This document shows, in pieces, positions 26,640-38,116 of a stretch of 64,000 bases of DNA. The translations under genes were made by a program, and so were the position numbers. The notes beneath the pieces were generated by a model. It had not been told where the DNA came from. It worked only from the letters and a program-made list of their open reading frames with translations, and searched no databases. The DNA comes from Glandiceps talaboti. Its lineage: Eukaryota; Hemichordata; Enteropneusta; Spengelidae. Numbering within the stretch: position 1 is the stretch's first letter; the number at the start of each line of letters is the position of its first letter. Location: the NCBI RefSeq assembly GCF_964340395.1, contig NC_135556.1, positions 5,557,001-5,621,000 of the forward strand, given 5' to 3'.

Positions 26640-26840
26640 TGTTGGATCATATCGTGATATTACGACATATGCTATGTTAAATAATTGTAAGTAATGTAAT
26701 TGTACATGCACACAAAAAAAGGATGATTTTAAACATTTTGAAACATATTTTGAGCACAACAGTACTACTGACATAGATGCATGTTGATCTGATGTATAAA
26801 AATCCTGAGTATAAATCCATTATTTTTGTTCAAACCATAT

Positions 26841-26997
26841 TCAACTTGGCTTGCTTGCCAGCACTTTTGAGAGCTCCCTTCTATTTTTGTTAGGTTCAAG
26901 GACTGTGACCATACATAAATGCATATAGTCATTCTCAGCATCTGATCCAACACCAAGCTTGCCAAGCTTATTTTGTATATACCCTTCTTGCAGCCAT
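26841..26997 (-). CDS. Candidate terminal exon, unknown protein (inside the 7.4-kb element)
   Basis: On the minus strand 'atttcattacag' precedes a frame reading WLQEGYIQNKLGKLGVGSD, then CMVTVLEPNKNRRELSKVL, to a stop at 26841-26843. The acceptor and non-repetitive coding character suggest a real or recently real exon. It would start in phase 2, which does not match the phase-0 donor of the upstream candidate at 28573, so an exon is missing or one call is wrong. Confidence 0.35.
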
Positions 26998-27194
26998 CTG
27001 TAATGAAATAATGCTTTAGTTAGGAGAGTTTGGCAATGTGACGGGACAGAATTAAAGAAGAATATGTGTACATTAAAGTGGATATACGAATGAGGATTTG
27101 GCATCTATTTTGAATTTTTTATTTAGAAAATAATATTGACCACATCCATGTTTGTAATAAATTGCATGATATTAATAAATGTATAAAAAGTTTT

Positions 27195-28010
27195 TTGTTG
27201 TACATCCTATGAGTTTCGCAAGTGAAATACATTTGTTGTACTTATGCATACTGAAATTGAATGTTAGAGTGTACGAGAAACCTAGCAAAGTCTACCAAAT
27301 TGCCAACTTTACATTCAACCGTGAAAGTGTGCATTTTGGGGACATTCAACCTTGATAACTGACTATATTAACAAATCACCCAAAGACTGTGATTTCTATG
27401 AGTTTTGCAAGTGAAATACATGTGTTTTACTTATTTGTACTGAAAATGAATGTGGGAATATATAGGAAACATGGTAAAGTTCACCAAATGCCAACTTTAC
27501 ATTCAGCCGTGAAAGTGCACATTTTGGGGACATTCAACCTTGATAACTGACTACATTAACAAATCACACAAAGACTGTGATTTCTATGAGTTTTACAAGT
27601 GAAACACATTTGTTTTACTTTTTTGTACTGAAAATAAATGTTGGAGTGTATTGAAAGCCACGTAAAGTCCATAAAATACCAAATTTACATTCAACCTGGA
27701 AAGTGCACATTTTGGGGACATTCAACCTTGATAACTGACTACATTGACACATGACACAAAGACTGTGATTGCTATTAGTTTTACAAGTGAAACACATTTG
27801 TTTTACTTGTTTGCACCGAAAATAAATGTTGGAGTGTATTGAAAGCCATGTAAAGTCCATAAAATACCAAATTTACATTCAACCTGGAAAGTGCACATTT
27901 TGGGGACATTCAACCTTGATATTTGTTTTAGTTATTTATACTGAAAATGAATGGAGGAGTGTATGGGAAATCACCAAATGCCACCTTTACATTCAACCAG
28001 GAAAGTTGGC
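27195..28010 (+). repeat. 187-bp satellite-like tandem repeat, about 4.3 copies
   Basis: Landmarks 'tgagttt' and 'gggacattcaaccttgata' recur about every 187-190 bp (the first at about 27210, 27399, 27586 and 27776). The last copy has an internal deletion. ORFs across it are shadows of the period. Confidence 0.88.
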
Positions 28011-28572
28011 AATGTGAAATCAAGAAATGGAACAAATTTCACTTTGGTATGGCACTACAACACATTACAGTTTCATTAAGGGAATTATTTTTTCCTCTGC
28101 AGTATTCATTGATACTACATACTTATCATGCTTGGCCCATTTAGTCAAAGAGAGAGGCCTAGGGTCTGAGGCCTCAAAGTAAGAGAATTAATTTTGTTAT
28201 TCTGTATTGATCTCATCCCAAGTCCTGGTGAAATATACACAACATAATGTACATGCATCCATTTTTTGTATTTCTGCACACATAGCAGTCAGTAACAGTC
28301 GATTACTCTAGATAGTAACATTAACAGTATGTGGTCACTGTCATGAACAGATAGCCTCAACATGGCATTGTAGATGCACTCTATTCAAAATGTGGGGTAA
28401 GACTTGAGATGTCAAATTTAGTAACCAGCTATTATGACAACAGTAAATCAAACATTGACTATTATGAAGTTATTTCGGTGTACAGAGTGCTATAGTGCAT
28501 GTATGTGCACAGTGCTATAGAAGCTCAGTACTAGAAGTCAGTCACACCATTCGTTGTAAAACACAATCTTAC

Positions 28573-28761
28573 CTCCGGGAGATACTCATTCAGTCGCCAC
28601 TTCACTCTTCCTTTTATAATCAACTGTTTATAGGCAAAGGCATGGCACCTGTGACCTTCATTCAGGTATGCCTGCAGCCAGCTCGATGTCAGTTTTGCCA
28701 TTAGTCGCCATTTTGAATGTGTACTCATGCACAGTCCATTTTTATCACACCTAGTAAACAC
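28573..28761 (-). CDS. Candidate first or internal exon, unknown protein
   Basis: The minus-strand frame includes SSWLQAYLNEGHRCHAFAYK and ends NEYLPE at a consensus donor (gag|gtaag, 28571-28575). An in-frame ATG-GCA and an out-of-frame ATG-GCG both lie near 28700, so the start is uncertain. It sits about 220 bp from the right end of the 7.4-kb element and reads inward, as expected of an element gene. WLQ-containing starts occur in both this and the 26997 candidate. Confidence 0.35.
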
Positions 28762-29104
28762 CTAGGTATTATTTATTTTAAAGCATGGAAACTATTGTTT
28801 ATAGTTTATACATATCTTCAGGAATGTAATAACTAATAGTAAACTCATTATAATGTTATTAGTATGTAAGTGATAATTATTGGTCACAGCAGCTAAACTT
28901 GTGTACGAGCCTAGACCTCCCAAGCAGTTGAAAGTTATTCGACCGCGGTGGCACGGGCAATAAAAAGACGTTTCACTAAGTGAAACCCTGGGTGCTATGT
29001 CATTGTTAACAATGCATTAAAATACATATATGATTTGGATGTCAAAACTGTTGAATTTACATGATCGATTGAAGATCACAATTTTCTGTTTTGCTTGTTT
29101 CCAG

Positions 29105-29177
29105 AGATTCGATAAATACCCAGAGAATGAAAATGTATCGGGAGTTAATGTTGGTCTTCAAACGAAATTGATGGAAG
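29105..29177 (+). CDS. Exon A5
   Basis: A 73-nt exon with acceptor 'ttgtttccag' and donor 'gtaggtta', phase 0 to 1. It encodes RFDKYPENENVSGVNVG and ends KLMEG. It is close to A1, not to A2-A4, and like A1 it is followed by an exon-B type exon, so A1 and A5 represent an older duplication. The 404-bp intron to exon B contains complex CATA/GCAT/TACG repeats. Confidence 0.65.
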
Positions 29178-29277
29178 GTAGGTTACGAGTAATCAATCAC
29201 AAAATGGAAAATATCATTGTAGGAATATTATCTATTCCTCGGTAGACAAGACTTGGAAAGTTTATATCCATACATAA

Positions 29278-29389
29278 GCATGCATGCATGCATGCATGCA
29301 TGCACGCACGCATGCATATGTACATACGTGCGTGTGGGCGTACGTACGTACGTACGTACGCACATACGTACGTACATACATACATACAT

Positions 29390-29422
<33 letters not shown>

Positions 29423-29460
29423 TACATACATACATACATACACACATACATACATACATG
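29278..29460 (+). repeat. GCAT, TACG, CATA and CA microsatellites
   Basis: About 180 bp of interleaved tetranucleotide repeats in the A5-B intron. This is the counterpart of the LINE insertion site in the A1 intron. All ORFs across it (Met-Tyr-Val-Cys, Thr-Tyr-Ile-His) are artefacts. Confidence 0.95.
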
Positions 29461-29581
29461 TTTGCACGTGCATTGTGTATGTTTTCTTAAGTCATAAAGC
29501 CGTGACTAATGTACATGATCAATAATCACAGTACTTATTACCAAAAAATGTCGAAATGTGCATTTTATTAATTCATTGTAG

Positions 29582-29731
29582 ATGTTAACTATTCCTCTGA
29601 CAAAGCAACCTGTAGCAGTCTCACTGATAGTGGTTATGGATCTAGTAATTTTGATTCTCGTGGAAGTGAAAGCTTTTCTAAAGAGCTAGGGTGTGTGGAT
29701 GGACAAGAAATGAATGATCCGATGTGTTCCG
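29582..29731 (+). CDS. Exon B
   Basis: A 150-nt exon, phase 1 to 1, with acceptor 'ttcattgtag' and donor 'gtaagcca'. The 49 complete codons read DVNYSSDKATCSSLTDSGYG, then SSNFDSRGSESFSKELG, and end EMNDPMCSG across the junction. It is Ser/Asp-rich, probably a disordered linker, and contains DSGYGS, which fits the DSGxxS phosphodegron recognised by beta-TrCP. The decayed copy at 4619 has lost this motif. Confidence 0.65.
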
Positions 29732-30829
29732 GTAAGCCATATATATTAAGGAATATGGATAAATGTGTTCTATAACTTCTCGAAGGAAAGTATATATATA
29801 TACATGATGGATGTAAAAAACATAAAGTGAAGCGTGAAAATAATGAGAAATCAATATTCTTGGGAAGAAATATAGAACAAAATAAACACTGATTAGGTGG
29901 GTTACGTCTAAAACCATAACTGTGCTGTTTTATTGAGAATTGACAGAGAAAATGCTGCCTGTTTGATCTACTCACTCGATTAAAGTAGTTCAACTTCATG
30001 AATGAATATATATAAATAGGAAATAAAATGCCAACATCATCAGTATAGGGATGTAAGTGATTGGACTGACGGCCGAGGACAATGGAAAAATTTACAATGT
30101 AAACATTTATGACCGCACATTTTGGCACACATAATTTTGGAAATATAGGTAATCTTAAAGTTATCTAGTTAGTGCAGGGATGTTAACTAAAATTATCTCA
30201 TACTAGTACTGTAACTGTAACAAAGGTGTGTACTGAATTTCGTTTCATTCAGCCTCGTTTTATTTAGAGTTATCGTGTATACAGACAAACAGACAGACTC
30301 CACCCAGCCACCCGACCTCATTACCCGTTTTCTTTACAGAGTAGTCGTCATCGATGTACAGAGTGCTATAGTAATGGCAAACTAATTGTTTGTACTGTTT
30401 TTTTACTGAGTGTGTTGTTATAATGCAAGATATCTGTTGGATGCAATATTGTTGCTGAGAGCAGATGAACTCATTCCATGCAGTATATAGAGTAAAATCT
30501 ACCCTAGATAAAGTAAAGAAGGATTGATCACCTTTACAACTAATTTAAATTAATCGCAAATAAAATTTCTCAATGTTCCATTCTAAATCTTTGACAATTA
30601 TGAATGAAGAAGCCCTTTTGGCTTCGATAAGTCTGTGTGATTATTTGCATAAAATAAACTAGGGTAATAGTCACCGGGTATTTTACCCGTATCTATGCTT
30701 TTTCCATTCATAATGCAATCAAAGACATTCTCAAATTACAATCAGTTCATTCTCATGCCAGCAAAAAATATTTCGTGGTCCACTGATCTGATGTTTATTA
30801 AATTACCCCCATCATTATCTTTCCTACAG

Positions 30830-30943
30830 AAGTTTGGCCTCCACCGCTACTTTCTATCGAGACCAGTTTCGACGGTAGTGACAATTATGACATTTCTGAC
30901 AGTGATACAAGAATGGGGATTAAACAGAAGCCATTGCCATATG
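30830..30943 (+). CDS. Exon C
   Basis: A 114-nt exon, phase 1 to 1, with acceptor 'tctttcctacag' and donor 'gtaagaca'. It encodes EVWPPPLLSIETSFDGSDNY, then DISDSDTRMGIKQKPLPYG. It is acidic and Ser-rich like exon B, with a proline-rich start. Phase matches B before and D after. Confidence 0.65.
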
Positions 30944-31772
30944 GTAAGACATGCCAATGAATAGTTTTCTTACGTAATGCATGTCCTCAATACTAATTTG
31001 AAACGGGAATAATAAAGGTTCTTGTAGGTGGAAGGCAGATATACGCAGGTATTATTCTCATTTGGACTTTGGTTCATAATGACATAACTAGCTGGCATGA
31101 CATTCCCTGTTGATGAACTTATTTACGAACAATGCAATACGACACAGGTCATTATAAATGTATGTAACTGAAGATTCATACAACCACATACAAGTATAAA
31201 TCTTCTTTAATTGTCTGTGATAGAACTCTTAGCAATGTCACCTGTGATTATAGAAGTGCACTTATTCCTGAAAACATACCCATTTCTGTTTTGTAAAGTT
31301 AGTAGTTTTGCAATATGCTAAATGTACCCAACACACGAACTTATTACATTTAGTATATCAGTAAACAGTGAGAACGTTGATAATTAGATATACTGCAATT
31401 CGTAACGTGAGATATAATAAGTGGTACTGTTACACTGCATGATATTATATGAATGTACCTCGGCATATGCCCTCGTAACATTTACTGAGTATCCTTGCCA
31501 ACAGTACTGTATATTATGGGTTCTAGACCCGTTGCCTCCAACATTTTGACCTCCGGCCTTTTGCCCCCATAATATATCAATATAGTCAACATCGTCAAGT
31601 TTAATAGATGGATGTACGTAAGAGACACTGATACATCCATGGATTGATCTCGCATGGAAATCATTTATGTACTGTGATGCAATTGAACTTCAAAGATTTT
31701 CGGTAGGGGCGAACATTAGAATAAATTAGGTGAAAATTGTCGTCAAAAAGATGTCATCGTTTGGCGGTGTGT
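30944..31772. other. Intron C-D, left part: no recognisable feature
   Basis: This is AT-rich intronic sequence with no repeat landmark or coding signal that I can support. Confidence 0.5.
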
Positions 31773-31777
31773 ATTAT

Positions 31778-32573
31778 GGCAAGCCGTTCAGGCCAAAAGT
31801 ATTATTTTATTTTAGCTATAGTATTTTATATTTTTCGTAGTTTCAAACTAATTTTAACCGTTTAGGTCTTCTTTTTCGATGGAATCCACACTTTTATTCC
31901 ATGTAACATTATTTAATTCAAACAAGTTTTCGTTTATTTGAGATTATTGTTTCATTTTTCGTCAAAATATATTTTTGTTGAAGTTTTTTATTTTTCACCT
32001 TTTTTCATCTTTTTTTCAAATTTTTTCAATTTTTTTTTTGTTTGGACGAGTCTGCTGACAGGCACGCGTGACTGTTAATTTACGTGTGATAGTATTTTTT
32101 TTTCAACAACCGCAACTTCAGCCGCGTACACACGTATACACCGTCACGTTAACATTATAACCGCATGTATGAAGTATTACATGATGTAGCACGTAGGACA
32201 CGATCCATGTGCAACGGGTAAAGGTAGTTGATCTACAACAACTGAAGTTTGGTGCACCAATAACATTCATTATTGTGAAACTGGCCAGAATTGAAATAAG
32301 ATGGTACACTATACTATGAGCATGAGCAAAATAGCTTTAGGAACAAAAACGTGAGGAAAAGTGAACGCGTGTTCCAATGGGTTAGTCAGGTACTACTTCT
32401 AGTACGAGTGCACATATTGACGTCGACCTGCTGTATTACATACGTAGACGTGTTGTTCTCAACTTTTCATGATACATGTGTACTCAGACCACTAAAAGAA
32501 TGTATACTACAATGTCCGATGAAGTAAACTGAATCTTTACAACAATAACAACAACAACAACAACAACAACAAC

Positions 32574-32641
<68 letters not shown>

Positions 32642-33346
32642 CAACGTTACAAGGCGATATAGAAACGCTGGTTTAGGTTGAAAAGAAATACAAATACACC
32701 ATACATCATGTATCGAACGATATGTATATGGCAAGTCGTTCAGGCCAAAATTATTATGCTATTTTAGCTGTAAAACTACGCATACACAGTTAAAATTAGT
32801 TTGTAACTACGAAAATTATAAAATACTACAGCTATCACTACTAATCATACGTAAATTAACAGTTTTGAGAACTGATATAATGTTTGAGCGATCAATTTCG
32901 AGAGTAATAACGTGTATTTGACGCCGAAACACGCCGTAATGGATGTCAAAGGTCACGCCTGCCACGAGCACGACGTACTCATGACAGGCGCCGGGTACGA
33001 GCACAACGTGCTCGTGACCGGCGCCTGTCAGCAGACTCGTCCAAAAATAAGTTGAAAGAATGTTGGAAAAAAAGTTGATAAAAAGTTTAAAAATAAAAAA
33101 CTTTAACAAAAAATATATTTTGACTTTCAATTATATATAATCCTTTAAAAAAATTCTGGTTTAACTAAAAATAAAACAATAATCTCAAATAAATGAAAAC
33201 TTGTTTGAATTAAATAATGTTAATTTAACATGGAATAAAAGTGTGGATTCCATCGAACAACAACACCTAAACAGTTAAAATTAGTTTGCAACTACGAAAA
33301 ATATGGAATACTATAACTAATATACTTTTGGCCTGAGAGGCTTGCC
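31778..33346. mobile_element. Fold-back element 1 (about 1.57 kb)
   Basis: The ends GGCAAGCC (31778) and GGCTTGCC (to 33346) are inverted, followed inward by several hundred bp of alignable inverted arms (for example 'ttcaaactaattttaac' on the left against 'gttaaaattagtttgcaac' on the right). ATTAT flanks both ends (31773-31777 and 33347-33351), a possible 5-bp target duplication. A GC-rich core with GAGTCTGCTGACAG and repeated 'cgtgctcgt' hairpins lies within the arms, and an AAC/AAT repeat (32541-32645) lies in the middle. Non-coding. Confidence 0.75.
32541..32645 (+). repeat. (AAC)n/(AAT)n microsatellite
   Basis: About 105 bp of AAC repeats, then AAT repeats, then AAC again. The poly-Leu ORF across it is an artefact. 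Confidence 0.95.
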
Positions 33347-33351
33347 ATTAT

Positions 33352-34262
33352 GGGAAGCCGTTCGGGCCAAAAGTATTTTTTTTATTTTAGCTATAGTATT
33401 TTATATTTTTCGTACTTACAAACTAATTTTAACCGTTTATGTACTTTTATTCCATGGTTACATTATTTTAATTGAAATAAGTTTTCATTTATTTGAGAAT
33501 ATTGTTTTATTTTTCGTCAAACCAGAATTTTTTAAAGGATTATATATAATTGAAAGTCAAAATATATTTTTCTTAAAGTTATTTTATTTTATTTTTTTAA
33601 TTTTTAAAAAAAAAATTCAACTTTTTTTTTTCTCAACTTTTTTTTTTTTTTTTTTGCCGAGTCTGCTGACAGCCGCCGGTCACAAGCACGTCGTGCTCAT
33701 ACCCGGCGTCTGTCACGAGTACGTCGTGCTCGTGACAGGCGTGTCCTTCGACATCCATTACGACGTGTTTCGGCGTCAAATACACGTTCTTATTACCTTC
33801 GAAATTGATCGCTCAAACATTATATCAGATCTGAAAACCGTTAATTTACGTGTCATAGTATCCGCTTTTTCCAACAACCGCGACTTCAGCCGCGTACACA
33901 CATGTGTACAACGCATGTGATGATGACCGCATGTATGATGTATTACATGATGTAGTACGTAGGACACGATCCATGCAGTGCAACGGGTAAAGGTAGTTAA
34001 TCTAAAACAACTAAAGTTTGTTGCATCAATAACAATTACATTCATTATTGTGAAACTGGCCAGAATTGAAATAAGATGGTACACTATACTGTGAGCGTGA
34101 GCAAAATAGTTTTGGGAACAAAAACGTGAGGAAAAGTGAACGCGTATTTCCAATGTGTCAGTCAGGTACTACTTCCAGTACGAGCGCACATGTTGACGTC
34201 GACCTGCTGTATTACATATCAACCTAAACCAGCTTTTCTATATCGCCTTGTAACGTTGTTAT

Positions 34263-34310
<48 letters not shown>

Positions 34311-34994
34311 AAAGATTCGGTTTACTTCATCGTTCATTGTAGTATACATTCTCTTGCTGTTCAGAGTACACATGTATCATGAAAAGTTGAGAACAACACG
34401 TCTACGCCTGTATGTAATACAGCAGGTCGACGTCAACATGTGCGCTCGTACTAGAAGTACCTGACTGACCGATTGGAAATACCGTTGCACATGGATCGTA
34501 CGCGGCTGAAGTCGCGGTTGTTGGAAAACACAGATACTATCACGCGTAAATTAACAGTTTTGAGATCTGATATAATGTTTGAGCGATCAAGTTCGAAGGT
34601 AATAAGAACGTGTATTTGACGCCGAAACACGTCGTATGGGATGTCAAAGGTCACGCCTGTCACGAGCACTACGTACTCGTGACAGGCGCGGCGCCGGGTA
34701 CGAGCACGACGTGCACTGTAAGTTGAAATATTTTTTTTTTTAAATTCAAAAAATTAAATTAAATAACTTTAACAAAAAATATATTTTGACTTTCAATTAT
34801 ATATAATCCTTAAAAAAATTCTGGTTTGACGAAAAATAAAACAATATCCTCAAATAAATGAAAACTTATTTCAATTAAAATAATGTGAACATGGAATAAA
34901 AGTACATAAACGGTTAAAATCAGTTCGTAAGTACGAAAAATATAAAATACTACAGCTAAAAATAAAATAATACTTTTGGCCTGAACGGCTTCCC
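33352..34994. mobile_element. Fold-back element 2 (about 1.64 kb), abutting element 1
   Basis: The ends GGGAAGCCG (33352) and CGGCTTCCC (to 34994) are inverted, and the arms are related to those of element 1 in sequence and order, including GAGTCTGCTGACAG at 33660. A TTG repeat (34262-34310) occupies the centre where element 1 has AAC/AAT. The right flank does not clearly repeat ATTAT, so its target duplication is unresolved. ORFs at 33342-33920 and on the minus strand follow the arms and show no protein family. Confidence 0.72.
34262..34310 (+). repeat. (TTG)n microsatellite
   Basis: About 49 bp of TTG repeats at the centre of fold-back element 2. Confidence 0.95.
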
Positions 34995-35987
34995 ATATGC
35001 CATGGTGTATTGCAATGAGAACCCATTGTATTACTTTTATACTTAGTTTTGCAACTCCTTTCATGCTGATAAACACTCTATTCTTATCAAATAATTGTTT
35101 TAATTTTGCCAACATGTCACCTTTCATGCCGATATAACACTCTATTCTCACCAAACAAAACCGATAAAATTCTTCTTTGTTTTAAAGGAATTTATCATAG
35201 CAACTTAACCGAAGGACAAGGCGCAACATGATTTTTTTGTGCTTTGTGTTTGTGAACACATCACCTCCTCCATGTAATGATAACATTATATTCTTTTGCA
35301 CTGTAAAGTATCCATGGCAATGCACTGTAAAGTATCCATGGCAATGCACACAACATTTTCTTGTAACAAACAGAACAATGAATCATTTCTAACTCAAAGT
35401 AATTTCTGACATTTGCATTATGCGATTACTGTTATCATTTCAACATTATAAATCTCTGTCACAATGAAAGACCTGTGTAATTTATGATTTCAAATAGTAT
35501 TGACATTGAATAAAAGTATTCCGTCCTTTATTATTTAGCTTCAGCATTTATGTAAGAGTCATTTAGTGAGATAACTGAGAAAATAACATCGCGTAAAAGT
35601 AAACTTAAAAAAATTCTAAAAGTACTTTACATTCAACTGAGGTGGGCAAAATGACCACGGGGCAAGTGGCCGGGGGTAAAAGGACGGGGAGGAGAAGGGG
35701 TAAAGGGTCTGCTCCCACATTATGGCATCTCACGTCACTCGTGTCGTATCTTATATTCAATACCACTTACATTAAATTTTCAAAGTAAGTTATCATTAGC
35801 AAGAGTCGTCTACTGTACACTATGTTTGAGCATTTATCATATTATAAATATCCACTATTGAATTATAATTGTTGTTCTGGTGCATGTGATGCTTCTTGCG
35901 TTTCTTTCGGCTGTCCAGCAAAATATGTTGTCACTGTTGACGAATATAAACTTGACCATCTTGTGACAACCCGCGGAAAGTTAAACG
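34995..35987. other. Intron C-D, middle: little structure
   Basis: The only feature I see is a direct tandem duplication of a 24-bp segment at about 35299-35346 ('gtaaagtatccatggcaatg' repeated). No coding signal is supported. Confidence 0.5.
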
Positions 35988-36210
<223 letters not shown>

Positions 36211-36275
36211 CTCAACACATACAATATGTCTATACTGGAGCAAACAGTGCTCAATACATATACATGTAGAGCGGT

Positions 36276-36922
36276 ATAACTATTAAAAATAGTACAGTAT
36301 CAAGTAAGATACACAGGAGCCGTTACACAATGTGGCCTGCAACTGCCGAGTTAAGGACATGTGCCCCCTTGGAGGAAAATGCCTATCCAGTAATATCGTG
36401 TACAGTGCCAATGTTAAGACCAACGATAGCAACAAGCAATACATTGGTTTAACGGATAACAGTTTCAAACTCCGACATGCCAACCACAAACAATCCATCA
36501 CCAATGAGAGATACCAATGCTGTACTGAGCTATCAAAACATATCTGGAACTTGAAAAGAAAAGGTCAAGGTCGAGAGTATACCATCGACTGGTCTGTCAT
36601 CACACGCGCACCATCCTATTCTAGTGTTTCAAAGCGATGTGATCTCTGTCTGGCAGAAAAACTATGTATCATCTACGCTGACAAATCCAATTTATTAAAC
36701 AAACGATCTGAATTAACATCAAAGTGCCGACATCAAAACAGATATGTACTGACCAACTTCCACTGTGGCGCCCATATCACGTGAAATGGAACCTTAGAAT
36801 TTTTGAACTTTTATAGTAGAACATCACTGACTGTACCGTTAGTCGTCCGATGATTGCGTAAGCATGAAACACTGTGTAACGGCTCCTGTGTATCTTACTT
36901 GGTACTGTACTATTTTTAATAG

Positions 36923-36926
<4 letters not shown>
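36276..36926 (+). mobile_element. Inverted-repeat-bounded Penelope-type endonuclease element
   Basis: Arms of about 54 bp (36276-36330 and 36872-36926) are inverted complements with about one mismatch. They begin 'ataactattaaaaatagtac' and include 'cacaggagccgttacac'. They enclose a GIY-YIG ORF and nothing else, and (AT)n tracts lie on both sides. No reverse transcriptase is present, so this is an endonuclease-only derivative of a Penelope-like retroelement. Confidence 0.75.
36332..36784 (+). CDS. GIY-YIG endonuclease domain of a Penelope-like element
   Basis: The open frame of 150 codons also stays open upstream into the left inverted arm, so its true start is unclear; 36332 is a GTG. It opens with a Cys cluster (ACNCRVKDMCPLGGKC) typical of the zinc-binding linker before the nuclease in Penelope-like elements. 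Next come NIVYSANV and KQYIGLTDNSFKLRHANH, in which IVY stands for GIY, YIG is kept and the catalytic Arg follows. RCDLCLAEKLCII carries the conserved Glu, and LLNKRSEL and SKCRH close the domain. All expected catalytic positions are present and the frame is uninterrupted. It would make single-strand nicks for target-primed insertion. It lies inside the C-D intron of the module gene, same strand. Confidence 0.85.
   Translation: MACNCRVKDMCPLGGKCLSSNIVYSANVKTNDSNKQYIGLTDNSFKLRHANHKQSITNERYQCCTELSKHIWNLKRKGQGREYTIDWSVITRAPSYSSVSKRCDLCLAEKLCIIYADKSNLLNKRSELTSKCRHQNRYVLTNFHCGAHIT

Positions 36927-37014
<88 letters not shown>
36925..37014 (+). repeat. (AT)n tract right of the Penelope-type element
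   Basis: About 90 bp of AT dinucleotide, consistent with insertion into a pre-existing AT repeat. Confidence 0.97.
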
Positions 37015-37016
<2 letters not shown>

Positions 37017-37125
37017 CTACCAAAATGAGTAATAAGGAGATAATTATCTATGGCTTACATTGTCCGTGCACCTTCTAGAAATTTCTATTCAATCACTGAT
37101 GGGATGATCTTGTTCTAAATTACAG

Positions 37126-37328
37126 TGGAATTTCAGTTATTCCTTCTTACGGCACAGCAGCAATTCAACTGGACTGATGATGACACAAGACTGCTGTACG
37201 GTAGTTTGAAGACATTGGATATCTATGATGTAAAGACGTTGAAAGATTTCTTTGATATAATCAAACCGAATATCCCACCATGGGCGTCCGAGCAATTGTC
37301 ACAGGCACTCAACACTCTATCAGAGTAG
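37126..37328 (+). CDS. Exon D, terminal exon of the module gene
   Basis: Acceptor 'ttctaaattacag' ends at 37125. With the phase-1 base the exon opens V-EFQLFLLTAQQQFNW and runs 67 residues to TAG 37326-37328. The sequence (TDDDTRLLYGSLKTLDIYDV, then TLKDFFDIIK, ending SQALNTLSE) alternates charged and hydrophobic residues like a small helical bundle, in contrast to the disordered exons before it. A SAM-, death- or UBA-like fold is possible, but I do not recognise a family. Phase agreement across A5-B-C-D and a clean stop make this the most convincing end of the gene. Confidence 0.7.
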
Positions 37329-38116
37329 AATCGATGGATATTACGTTCGTGAAAATGATTGTAATGATGCACAACTAATAGTTACCCGATCACTTGTACG
37401 TCACCTGGGTATGGGCTGTAATTTCATCAAGCATGATTATAGAATCGGTAAAAAAAACCGGCTAATAAGGGCATCCACCACACACTGAAGTATGAAAATA
37501 TGTCTAGACATGTTCTATCTTTCCAAAAGGCATACCTTATTGTCACTTAAATCGAAAAAGAACACACATTGTTACATCTGTATGTAAACATCACTGTGTA
37601 CGTCGATGTACAGTCAGTATTTTCACTGCTGGCTATGCAAATTAGATAAATTGAGATAAAATAGATCCTAAAACAAATTTTAAAACAATTCCTGATGAAA
37701 ATAAGCAAATGAATGCGTTTGTTTTAATGCACATACGCGTCTTTCAGGTTGATACACACTTTTAGATCAATTTTTTGTTGGTTCATAAAGAATGTCACTA
37801 TTTTTCTTGGCCATCGCAAGTTCAAATAACTATGCAAATTAGTCGCTTACCTATGAAATAATTATGCAATTTGTTTTAGGTATTTTCATTCCAAACAAGT
37901 ATACAACACTTTAAATACATTCTGTATGTAAACATTATCGATCTTGATGTTTAGTAATGTATCAAAGGTATCTAGTATTTTATACGTTTCCACTGGAAAA
38001 TTGTACACTGCTGTGACACATTCTTAAAGCAAATTCATTAATGTGTGGCATTTTAAGCTGATATCCGACCAGGAAAAGCTAGATTCGCCAACAGTATTGT
38101 CGTCACGCGTCTGCAG
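37329..38116. other. Probable 3' UTR and flank of the module gene
   Basis: AT-rich sequence with no further in-phase exon. No canonical AATAAA is evident close to the stop. Confidence 0.35.

Noticed and set aside
29197-29525. Six overlapping ORFs rich in Thr-Tyr-Ile-His or Met-Tyr-Val-Cys
   Set aside because: They are translations of tetranucleotide repeats in an intron.
33342-33920. 192-codon ORF in fold-back element 2, with similar ORFs on the minus strand
   Set aside because: It runs through AT-rich inverted arms and mirrors itself on the other side. No conserved domain is present.
36283-36504. Minus-strand ORF opposite the GIY-YIG frame
   Set aside because: It is a shadow frame. The plus strand has the conserved Cys, YIG, Arg and Glu positions.
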